64,000 nucleotides of DNA from Euonymus europaeus (taxonomy: Eukaryota; Streptophyta; Magnoliopsida; Celastrales; Celastraceae): NCBI GenBank assembly GCA_963580455.1, contig OY756970.1, forward strand, positions 4,340,001 to 4,404,000, in the 5' to 3' direction. Shown piece after piece: positions 43,446-52,656 of this stretch. The first letter of the stretch is position 1. Each line of letters begins with the position of its first letter. Both the position numbers and the translations under genes were made by a program. The notes beneath the pieces are model-generated. The model had not been told where the DNA came from. It saw only the letters and a list, made by a program, of their open reading frames with translations, and did no database searches.

Positions 43446-43780
43446 GTTTCTAAAAGAAATAAAATAACTTATATCACATATTAAATTGTGTATAAATATA
43501 TCAAATGTATAAACTGGACAAGTCCGGGACTAGTGGCCGAGTGGTGGTGAGATCCAATTAAAAAGTAGAATAGAAAAGAAGGTCCGAGGATCGAAACCCA
43601 CCGTCAGTAGTTTCGGACTTTTGTTTTTTTTTTTAGTTTTTTTATATATATATTTTTTTACTGAAAATGGAATAGACATATATAAACCAAACAAACTTAT
43701 TTAACATTAACACACTTAAAATTTAACATCATTACAAACACACTGATAATTTAACATTATTACATAAATAAGTAAATATC
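43446..43780. other. Gag-pol spacer of the young Copia, with tRNA-like insert
   Basis: 335 bp without an open frame separate gag and pol. On the minus strand GATATATGTAAAAA and TTTCTTTTAG could be intron borders, so this may be a spliced spacer. Confidence 0.5.
43520..43640 (+). ncRNA. tRNA-like or SINE remnant in the Copia spacer
   Basis: It has a Pol III A-box-like TGGCCGAGTGGT (43534-43545), a B-box-like GGATCGAAACC (43588-43598), pairing ends GTCCG...CGGAC, and a T-rich run right after (43620-43640). No full cloverleaf or clear anticodon can be drawn, so it is not called as a tRNA gene. Confidence 0.4.
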
Positions 43781-44801
43781 TTAATTTTTACATATATCTG
43801 GATTTTCTAAGAAATCTGAAACATCCAAATGTGTTAAATCTTCAAGATCGTCAAGATCATCAAAATTATCAGAACTACCATCATCACCAAACTTAACTAA
43901 GTTTGTTTCCACCACTTTGTTTTTTCCTTTGATGGAGGCTTGGTATAAATCCACTAGATGTCTCGGCGTACGGCAGGTACGTGACCAATGTCCCTGAGAA
44001 CCACACCTAAAACAAGTTTCATCATTTCCCTTATGGGGTTTATTTGACAGATTTTTATTTGTCTTACTTGTTTCATTCTCATACCTCTTCTGGTGGTATG
44101 GACGAAAACCAAAATTACCTTCATAGTTTCTACGACCATAACCACGGCCTCGACCTCTTCTACCACCACGTCCACGTCCTCGATTATTATGTACAACAAC
44201 GTTCGCTTCAGGGAACGGTGTACTGCCAGTAGGACGAGATTGATGATTTTTTAATAAAAGCTCATTATTCTGCTCAGCTACAAGAAGAACACTTATGAGA
44301 TCAGAATGCTTCTTATATCCTTTCTGACGATATTGTTGCTGCAATATCATATTAGAAGCATGAAATGTGGAAAAAGTTTTTTCCAACTTGTCTACATCAG
44401 TAATCTTCTCACCACAAAAATCAAGCTGTGATGTTATTTTATACATAGCAGAATTATACTCACGAACTGATTTATAATCTTGCAACCTCAGGTGCATCCA
44501 GTCATAACGAGCTTTTGGATGTATGACATTCCTCTGGTGTTCATACCTTTCCTTCAGATCAGTCCACAATGCAAGAGGATTTTTTTTCCATGAGGTATTC
44601 AGTTTTTAGTTCCTCATGAAGATGACGGCGAAGCAAAATCATTGCTTTAGCCAAATCCTGCGGGGATTTGGTGTTATCTGCTTTAATGGTTTCTTCAAGA
44701 CCCACAGCTTCCAGGTGTGTCTCGGCATCAACAACCCAAGATAAATAATTTCTTCCAGAAATATCAAGTGCCGTAAAATCCAAACTTTTTAAAGTTGACA
44801 T
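43781..44801 (-). pseudogene. Copia gag with homopolymer frameshift
   Basis: The minus-strand start is ATG at 44801 (MSTLKSLDFTALDISGRNYL). The frame shifts in an A8 run at about 44581-44588 and resumes as the 44569-43781 frame: MWTDLKERYEHQRNV, YDWMHLRLQDYKSVREYNSA, ASNMILQQQYRQKGYKKHSD. A Gly/Arg-rich RNA-binding stretch follows (RGRGRGGRRGRGRG), then a zinc knuckle CFRCGSQGHWSRTC. It ends in an acidic tail. All family landmarks are present; only one base separates the halves. Confidence 0.88.
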
Positions 44802-44906
44802 AATGAAAATATTATAATAGACGTATAAATATAGATATGAAAATCACGTACTTACAACCTGAAAAGCTTACTTGCAGAACAGCGGCGGAGATTCGTGCTG
44901 ATAACG

Positions 44907-45132
44907 TGTTGGAATTAAGTAACTATCGAACAAACAGGAGAAACTAGATGATAGGCAACGAAAGAAAGATAGAGAATATAGAGAACTTTGTGAATAATAT
45001 CTCTGTAAAAGCAGCCACCACTTTTCTTCCTCTCTTATATTGATATATATAGATGTAATATGTATTATAAAAATCCACACCTAACTTTAATTGACATATG
45101 TGGTCATCCACTATAAATATTAATCTATAACA
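44907..45132 (-). repeat. 5' LTR of the young Copia
   Basis: 226 bp. It differs from 39452-39677 at two visible sites (GATGTAATATG and GGTCATCCAC here). Confidence 0.95.
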
Positions 45133-45190
45133 AACCGGAATTAATGCTTTGTGGGTCATCCACAATTATATATGATAACGATTTATAACA

Positions 45191-48100
45191 TTTCCCATTG
45201 AATCACGTATACAAATAATATGTCTTATTAAGAACTTACTAAGGAAAATTCCAGTGAGATAAAAACTTTGGTGAAGGGAAAAGAATATATCATTCTTGTA
45301 TATCGATAAAGTGAGATCAGTGTGAAAATTTTAAAACTGATGTTAAAATACTCGGAAGTGCACAAGTGTACTATCGTAGTACAAAAGATGTAAGTACGAG
45401 GTCGATCCTACATAGACGAGTTCAGTCGAAAGATATATTTAATATTAAAATAAATGATTTTTAAAGTAAAGAGAACACACTTAATTCGTAGAGAAACATG
45501 CAAACAAGAATCAACAATGATAACAAAGTCTAGGGCACAAGCTTACCAAGCAATCCTATTATGAGCTATAAGGGTCAAACATTCAATACCAATTCCAATT
45601 CTAGGGTTGATTTCTTACTCAATTATGTTGATCCATTGAACGTGGCAACAACACATATTATTATTACCAAATTAATCATGTTTGATGGCAGTCTTTAACT
45701 TAGCAAAAATAACTCATTACGACTATAAGAACTATAGCAACCAATTAATCCCCTAAACCTGAATCAGAGCATTCGACAATTAATCTTCCTAATTCCGATT
45801 CCACCAAAAGACATAAATACTGATCGTTTACGTGATTTGGCTAGATGAATATAATAAATAACACAATTGATGATCAAGTAACTATGCAGAAATCATATTT
45901 TGAAGCATGACAATTAAGAACAAGAATTGAGAATTGAACTAAACACTTGTAATAAAAATCAACTCATAATATTCATGCTTGGATAAGTTAGACCCTAGTT
46001 ATGAGTTTAGTTACAACCCATGAAAATAAATATACAAACAAGGGAAGAATAAACCATGAATTGATACACAAAAGTGAAGGAAGGAGGAAGAAGAGCCGCT
46101 TCATGAATGAGAGCAATTCCGTCCTATGAAAAATTTGGTAACCCTTTTTCCATATTTTTCTAATCTATTTATACCTAATACAAGTCTCTTAGGAGTCTTC
46201 AATTAGGTTTACACGTTTAAGGAGACAAAAACCTATAAAACTAGGTTTCCTAAAAAGCTAAAAAATCTTCACTAGTCCGGGCGCCCTTTTGGCGCTGGAT
46301 TGCTGAAAGGGCGCTCTAATCTGCCAATTGCTGTCTCTGAAGTGCTAGAGCACTGAAAAGGCGCTGGAAGGACATTTTTCTTTGGTTTTTGTTCTTTCAT
46401 GCTCCAATTCAGCTACAACTTCGCACCAGCACTCCTATATATAAAACATATAAAATCCCAAACTATCAACTCAATCTTGATTCAAAATAATGCAATCGTG
46501 TATCAAATTATGCTTGTAAATGTGGTATAAAATACACACATAAAAAACCTTGCCAGGGAAAAACCATTGGTCGAAGGAAAAAGAGTACAATCCACACCAC
46601 TGTCTTCATGTCTTTACTCCCCTTGATTCAAGAACACATTTGAGTTGCCGCATACCAATGTTATAGACCAACTTCTTGAATGTTTCAGGTGGTAACGCCT
46701 TAGTGAATAAATTTGCTATATTATCACAAAAGCGAACCTGTTGAACATATATATCATAACTCTTTTGGAGTTCATGTGTACTGAAGATTTTTGGAGAGAT
46801 ATGTTTAGTCCTGTCTCTTTTTATGCATCCTCCTCGGAGCTGAGTTATATGAGCATTATTGTCTTCATATAATACTATTGGGATACTTTTAACAGATTAT
46901 AATCCACACTTCTTTTGAATATGAGAAATCATTCCTCTCAGCCACACGCATTCCCAACTAGCTTTGTAAATTGCTACTCAGAATGATTAGAGAAAGTTGT
47001 TGTAAGTGTTTGCTTCACTGATCGGCAAGAAATAACAGTATTTCCAAAAAGAAATATGTAGCCAATTTAAGACTTTGCATTGTGAGGATTAGATAGATAA
47101 CTAGCATATGCATATCCAGCCAATTGAGATTTGGGATTAGATGAGTAGAATAGACCCAAGTCAGTTGTACCTCACAGATAACACATAATATGTTTAATTC
47201 CATTCTAGTGTCATTGAGTAGGAGCAGAACTCTACCTTGCCAATAAATTTACAACAAATGCAATAACTGGCCTGGTACAATTGGTTAGATACATTAAAAA
47301 TCCAATTGCACTCAAATATGATACTTCTGAATCAAGTAGTGCCTCCCCCTCATCTTGAGGTCGAAATGGATCTTTCCTAACATCAAGTGAGTGAACTACC
47401 ATTGGAGAACTCAAATGATGTATTTTATCCATGTATAACTGCTTTAAGACATGTTCAATATGGGTAGATTGATGAAGAAAGATACCATTATGTAAATCTT
47501 CAATCTGAATACCAAGAAAATATTTCATCTTACCAGATCTTTCATCTCAAATTATACTTTCAAATAATCAGCAGCTCTAGTGAGCTCTTCAGGAGTCTCA
47601 ACTAAATTTAAATCATCAACATAAACAATGATTATAACAAATCCAGATTTTGAATTTTTAATAAATATGCATGGACCAATCGGATCATTTGTAAATCCTT
47701 CTTTAATATGATAGTCACTTAATCGATTGTACCACATGCTCCTGGATTGTTTTAATCCATATAGTGAATGTTGGAGTTTAATTGAACATAATCCTCTAGG
47801 CTCTGAAATCCTTCAGGGATTTTCATATAAATTTCACTATCCAACGATACATATAAAGAAGTTGTTACTACGTCCATAAGAAGCATAATCAATCGTTCAA
47901 TGACTATTAAGCCAATTAAAAATCTAAAAATAATTCCATCCATGACAAGAGAATATGTTTTATCATAATCAATTCTAGCTCTCTGCGAAAAATCTTGTAC
48001 TACAAGTCTTGATTTATAACGAGTAATCTCATTATTCTTATTGCGCTTGCGCACAAACACTCATTTCAATCCTATCGGTTGAACATTTTCTGGTATCTGG

Positions 48101-48965
48101 ACTGCAGGTCCAAAAAATCTCTTTTGATAGAGAATTTAATTATGTTGTCATAACTTTTTTCCATTTAGTCCAATCACTTCTATGTCAATATTCATCAACA
48201 TATGTAGGCTCATGATCCTCATTGATTATAGTAATGTTTATAGGAACTGCATATGCAAATATATTTTTAAAAGTAATCTTACTTCTATCCCAACTTTCTT
48301 CATCGATTATTGAGTGCGCATTATTTTCATCACAAGTACCTGTATCTCTACAAGAGATATTTTTCGAAAGTTTGAGGTTCAGTAAGTGTATTGTCCTTTA
48401 GGGACATTGATACATGTAATAAAATTTCAAGCAGGAATATGTGGCTGTAAAACTTTTGAAGTATCAGTAATTGTATCAAGTAATTGATTAGCCATAGCAT
48501 ATAAATGAATAATTTTATGAACTTCAAGTTCACACTGCTTTGTTCTTTGATTAAAATGAGATTGTGTCATAGTGTTCTAAGAAATATCATCATGCTTATT
48601 ATGCTGGAACTTTTTGCTCCATAAAAAGGAAAAATATATTCATCAAAGTAACAATCTGCAAATCTAGCTTTTAAAACATCACCAATTAGCGGTTCAAGAT
48701 ACCGAATAATAGAAGGGGAATCAAAACCAACATAAATACCAAGTTGACGTTGTGGTCTCATCTTAGTGCGATATAGAGGTGAAATAGGAACATAAATAGC
48801 ACAACCAAAAATACGAAAATGTGAAATATTAGGTTAATAACCTAACACTAGTTGTAAATGTGAATATGAATGATGAGCAAATGGTCTGACTCGAATTAAT
48901 GATGCAGTTTGTAATATGACATGTCCCCAAGTATCAAAAGTTAATTTACCTTTTAAAAGCATAGG
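45191..48965 (-). pseudogene. Old Copia element, 3' part of pol, heavily decayed
   Basis: The minus strand reads as a diverged copy of the neighbouring Copia pol from integrase C-terminus to RNase H. Pieces include PSIIRYLEPLIGDVLKARFA at 48690, VRKRNKNNEITRYKSRLVVQ at 48053, VIIIVYVDDLNLVETPEEL at 47635, YFLGIQIEDLHNGIFLHQST at 47520, and remnants of RNase H to 46640. It has many stops, frameshifts and small deletions. The solo LTR-like insert at 45338-46540 splits its 3' non-coding tail. Gag, protease and the 5' LTR are missing. Confidence 0.85.
45338..46540 (+). mobile_element. Solo LTR-like insertion of 1.2 kb in the old Copia
   Basis: It begins TGATGTTAAAATACTCGG and ends AATACACACA. 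Flanking A-rich strings (TTAAAAC and TAAAAAACC) reconstruct the Copia sequence TTAAAACCTTGCC found intact in the younger copy near 39830. It contains GTACTATCGTAGTAC (a palindrome) and GGTCGATCC near the left end, and a GC-rich GGGCGCCCTTTTGGCGCTGG patch near 46277. No gene is seen; it was probably generated by LTR-LTR recombination. Confidence 0.55.
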
Positions 48966-49160
48966 CAGACCCGGCCCTGAGCAAGGGCGGGCCTGTGCAA
49001 CAGCATTGAGCCGCCCAACTTTTTTTTTAATACTATTAGACCTAAATCAAAATAGAGATATATTAAACCTATATTTTCTAAAAAAAGACAAATCCATAAG
49101 AAAAAACAAGTTGATGAATGTCCATATGTATTTTCAATATAACTTTTTCTCTTTTTTACA
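48966..49160. other. GC-rich insert ending in T run, then Copia scrap
   Basis: CAGACCCGGCCCTGAGCAAG at 48966 and GGGCGGGCCTG resemble one terminal region of plant hAT elements; a T run follows at 49020. At 49108-49145 a few bases again match Copia integrase (GATGAATGTCCATATGTATT). No opposite terminus was found. Confidence 0.3.
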
Positions 49161-49681
49161 TGTTATCTTTCTAGTATCACTACTCTCAAGCACTATTGGA
49201 GTTGCTTACATATGTCATACCCAAAATCATGCTTCAGATTGACCTAAAAATGATAAATAATGCATCACACTTTGCATTAGCACATATGTGTGACCTAGTT
49301 TGATTCAAAAGAAAAGTAATTGATCTAGAGAAAAGGATTATAGAGCCTCAAAGCAGTGATATGCAGCAGCACACGAGAGAGGCTAGTCAAGGGCGAACTA
49401 GAAAATGAATTGTGGGGGATTTAGTTGGAACCAAGTATTTATAGGAAGGAAGACAAAGGTTTACCAATATTTAGGGGAGAGCACTAAAATATTTTTTCAA
49501 GACTATTTATTGAAAAGTGACCTATAATAATCAAATATCTCTATAGTTTTTTAGATACCAAAGAAGAGGACAAAACCCATAGATAATACTAGAAGAGACT
49601 CATCAACTTCGAATAAATCGAGGCCAAGAAGCCCCGATCAAATCTTCCCAAAGCAAATGGTTAATCACACTTGAAGGAGAC
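49161..49681. other. Unassigned spacer, possibly LINE 3' UTR
   Basis: No coding signal. It lies downstream (minus direction) of the LINE RNase H stop and may contain its 3' untranslated part. Confidence 0.4.
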
Positions 49682-50100
49682 TAATGACGAAGCGCATCAT
49701 TGTAAAGCATATCCACAGTTTTATTCCTTTCTCGATAAATATGAACAACTCTGACAGTCTAAGGATGATCAAGCAACCTCCTACACGCATCAATCCGATT
49801 CGTCACTACGAACAAATGAGTCCCTGTGCTGTTAAGCCACTAAGTAGCCAAAATGGAATTAGTTTCAACAATCACACACCTATACCCGTCATCCCAAGTT
49901 ATCTGTAATCCATTTTTAACAACCCATAACTCAGCCGCAACTGGACTACAAATGTACACCAATATTAATAAAAAAAAACCTCTCAATCGCCCATCTGTGT
50001 TGCTTAACACACCCCAGCACCAGCCATGCCATCTCCTCCAAAGCCTTTACAACACCCATCTATGTTTAATGTAACCCAATTCCAGTTGTGGGAGGAGATC
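49682..50100 (-). pseudogene. LINE RNase H domain (RVT_3) remnant
   Basis: WVTLNIDGCCKGFGG, then a Gly-rich strand, a degenerate middle, and TNRIDACRRLLDHP followed by VRVVHIYREGNK. Several stops and shifts. Confidence 0.7.
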
Positions 50101-50104
50101 AACC

Positions 50105-50655
50105 AACTAGGAAGCACGGACACGGACACTGGTGTTGGATATGACAGTGCACGAATAGGCTGACACATGAATTCTCAAAATTGTAGGGACACGACACATT
50201 AAGGATATGGAAAATAAATAATTAATAAATATATTTAAATTTAATTCATAACAATATTTAACTACAAATCACGCAAGCACGGGTTTAGGTTTTGTCTTTT
50301 CAATCTCTGCCTTTGTCATTTAAGAAGGAATTGAGAAGACAAAAAGTCTCCTCCAATTTTTCGTTTAAAAAGGAAGTGAGATGTCAAAAAATATTCTTTG
50401 ATTTTTCGTTGAGAAGGTAAATAAAAAATAAAAATATATATTTTATTCCTTTTATAAAATAGTTTATCCTTAATTTATACAAAGTATTAAGTTAACCTTC
50501 ATCACTCAAAAATAAGTGTCGGACACGTATGCACGGTGTGTCCGACAATTGCATGCAATTTATATTTTTAAAAAAAATTTGCATGACACGGTAACAAGTG
50601 TTCGACACATGTCTGGCAAGTTTCGTGCAAGTGTCGGATACTTGCCTTGTCTATC
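50105..50655. mobile_element. Insert with GTGTCCGACAC motifs inside the LINE
   Basis: It separates LINE text ending near 50660 (MVRWLESKDICI on the minus strand) from RNase H starting near 50100. It is bounded by GGAAGCACGGACACGGACAC and, inverted at the other side, GCAAGTATCCGACACTTGC. Internally AT-rich. Similar GCACGGACACG repeats are widespread in plants, but the class cannot be fixed here. Confidence 0.35.
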
Positions 50656-50845
50656 AATGCAAATGTCTTTGCTTTCTAGCCAACGAACCATAATGAGCTG
50701 CCTATTTTTGCACTAGGAAACGCCCAAATTGGTACCATGAAAAACTGAGACATATTCTGCGGCATGACTCTTAATCCAATCCACCTTACGAGGTAGCAAA
50801 AAATAGTCTCATTGAAAATAAAATCATTGAGCCATGATCTCTATA

Positions 50846-51136
50846 TCACCAAACGACTAACACAAACAGCTTCGTCCAGTGATCCATGTTCATATGACAA
50901 ACTTTCATGCAAATATTACAATAAATCCACTCTTGAAAACTTAAAGCACTTTGAGTTTGAATTACCCGGGCTGGCATTAGTGTTTTCCAAACTTGGTGAG
51001 CTGCACTACACTTTCGAAAAAGATTATCTATATCTTCAGCTGCTTCTTGGCAAAAACTACATTGAATATTGGCAGTAAAACTGTGTTTCACTCTTTCCTT
51101 GTTACACATAATATTTTGTTTATATAAACCAACCAA
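50846..51136 (-). pseudogene. LINE zinc-binding domain (zf-RVT) remnant
   Basis: CNKERVKHSFTANIQCSFCQ and EEAAEDIDNLF-type text with two Cys pairs, then WKTLMP, WIYCNI and DHWTKLF. This is the domain that follows RT in plant LINE polyproteins. Confidence 0.75.
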
Positions 51137-51312
51137 ACAAAGGTCCTAATGCGCTAAGGAATTTTGAGCTTCCAAATTGTTTGCCATATATAATTTGTAT
51201 GTTGGTCCGAGTTGTACATAGAAACACTATAACCCGATTTGATTGTAAGCCAACCAATAGATGAAGGGCCCAAACAAATCCATTAATGTCAGGATTTTCA
51301 TGCAAAATAGTT

Positions 51313-51720
51313 GGGTTAATAAAAGTTTCAGTAACTGAAAGATAACCCATGTTTCATTTTGGTCACTGAAAGATAAAACTTTTCAACTTGGTAACTTAAC
51401 TTTTCTTTTTATTCTAGTCAAGCCACTTGGTCAAGATTTCTCAAATCCGGGCAGCCATAAAGGTGACGTGACAGTTTAACTTGCTTCGATTGGTCTATGT
51501 GGAAAATGGTTGCCAAGTAGTTAATACTATTTTCAATCACCGAAAGATAACTCATGTGTCATTTTGGTCATCGAAAAAATAAAACATTTCAACTTGGTCA
51601 CTTAACTTTTCATTTTGTTATAGTCAATCCAGGATTTCTCAAATTCGAGTAGCCAAAAGGGTGAAGTGACAGTTTGACTTATTTTTGATTGGTCCCCGAG
51701 GAAAATGGTCACTACATGGA
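51313..51720 (+). repeat. Two direct TIR copies of the small MULE
   Basis: Copy A 51313-51515 and copy B 51520-51720 share ACCGAAAGATAAC(T/C)CATG-type text, TTTCAACTTGGT, GGATTTCTCAAATTCG-type and TTGATTGGTC-type blocks. B is about as close to the inverted right TIR as A is. Confidence 0.8.
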
Positions 51721-52094
51721 AATATTTTGGAATTTTTAAATTTAGAGTAATCGTGAGAAGTGAAGGTCCACTTGGAAGAACAATATGAATTAGTTGAATT
51801 TCTTCTACTTAGATTGTTAAAAGATCGGGACGAAGCGTCAATGGAGGCGAATCGATTTGAAGTAGAAGGCTTAGGGTATGAATGGCGTTTTAAGGTTTGA
51901 TCTCCAAAACCTAATTTCTGCTTCTTGGTTTGGCTGCGAGATTTGTCGTCCCACTGAATGATGATTGCACTTAGAGGCCGCACGAGAGCATTCCAGAAAT
52001 GACACTCGGTGGCCAGTTTCTTGCCTCCTCTAAATTCTTGCCCCTCTATCTCTCTATCTTTTATATATATTTTTTCATATTTTATTTTAAAAAT

Positions 52095-52307
52095 TGCATT
52101 ACTTGACAGTCATTTTCCACGTGGACCAATCGAAGCAAGTCAAACTGCCACGTCACCCTTTTGGCTGTCCGAATTTGAGAAATCCTGACTGGGTGGCTTG
52201 ACTGAAACAAAATGAAATGTTAAGTTACTAAATTGAAACGTTTTATCTTTTGATGATCAAAATGAAATATGAGCTATATTTCGGTGACTGAAAATAGTAT
52301 TAACCCC
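52095..52307 (-). repeat. Right inverted TIR of the small MULE
   Basis: Its reverse complement runs GGGGTTAATACTATTTTCAG to CACGTGGAAAATGACTGTCA, matching copies A and B. Confidence 0.85.
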
Positions 52308-52656
52308 AAAATAGTACCAGGCAACCGTGCCTCCCACTCCAAAGGAAGGGCTCCACGAAGTAGATCCCATTTCCAACCAACTCCATGAGTCAAATAATCC
52401 CTCACTGTCTTACAAGAATCCACTATATATCATTATGAGGTGCATATTTCTTGGTCAGCACCTTAGCCCAAAGACTCTCATTCTCATGACACATTTGCCA
52501 ACCAAGTTTACCAAGAAAAGCAAGATTCAATTTGTGAAGCCTCCGGATCCCTGAACCCCCTTCTAGCTTTGGTTTTGTGATAGCATCCCAACTCACAATA
52601 ATAACTTTTCGTTTAACTTCATTTCCACCCCATAAAAATCTCCAGACAAAAATCTC

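Larger units (their letters stand above)
39452..45132 (-). mobile_element. Young Ty1/Copia element, 5.68 kb
   Basis: 226-bp LTRs at 39452-39677 (3') and 44907-45132 (5') carry TGTT/AACA ends and differ at two bases by my reading. AACCG at 39447-39451 and 45133-45137 is a perfect target duplication. Minus-strand order is 5' LTR, GTTATCAGCACGA leader, gag, pol (protease, integrase, RT, RNase H), polypurine tract CCAAGGGGGAG (39678-39688), 3' LTR. One homopolymer frameshift in gag and one nonsense change in integrase disable it. It is close to the Ale-like branch by gag and protease text. Confidence 0.92.
39280..45190 (-). mobile_element. 3' LTR of an older Copia element, split by a younger relative
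   Basis: The two halves, 39280-39451 (starts TGTTGATATTAAATAA) and 45138-45190 (ends GATTTATAACA), add up to 225 bp, nearly the length of the younger 226-bp LTR. They share its order of parts. The minus-strand polypurine tract CAATGGGAAA lies next to the end at 45191-45200, as it should for a minus-oriented element. The younger copy sits in it with an AACCG duplication. Confidence 0.7.
51313..52307. mobile_element. Non-autonomous MULE (995 bp) with three TIR copies
   Basis: The left end GGGTTAATAAAAGTTTCAG and the inverted right end GGGGTTAATACTATTTTCAG start TIRs alignable for about 210 bp. A third, direct copy starts at 51520 inside the left half. Target duplications AAAATAGTT (51304-51312) and AAAATAGTA (52308-52316) match at 8 of 9. 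The site lies in the LINE, whose reading continues on both sides. No transposase is present; the internal minus frame 51639-51983 has no domain. Confidence 0.85.
49682..52656 (-). mobile_element. 5'-truncated LINE with two insertions
   Basis: Minus-strand blocks appear in LINE order. RT C-terminal text at 52656-52423 (FVWRFLWGGNEVKRKVIIVS, KPKLEGGSGIRRL, LNLAFLGKLGW). Then the line across the MULE insertion (TILHENPDINGFVW at 51315). Then a zf-RVT zinc domain at 51136-50846 (CNKERVKHSF, CSFCQEAAEDIDNLF, CSAAHQVWKTLMP). Then RNase H at 50100-49682 (WVTLNIDGCCKGFGGDG, VRVVHIYREGNKTVDML). The 5' two-thirds are absent, as is common for LINEs. Frames are broken throughout. Confidence 0.8.

Noticed and set aside
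43520..43620. A functional tRNA gene
   Set aside because: The A and B boxes are recognisable but no complete cloverleaf or anticodon loop can be drawn by eye.
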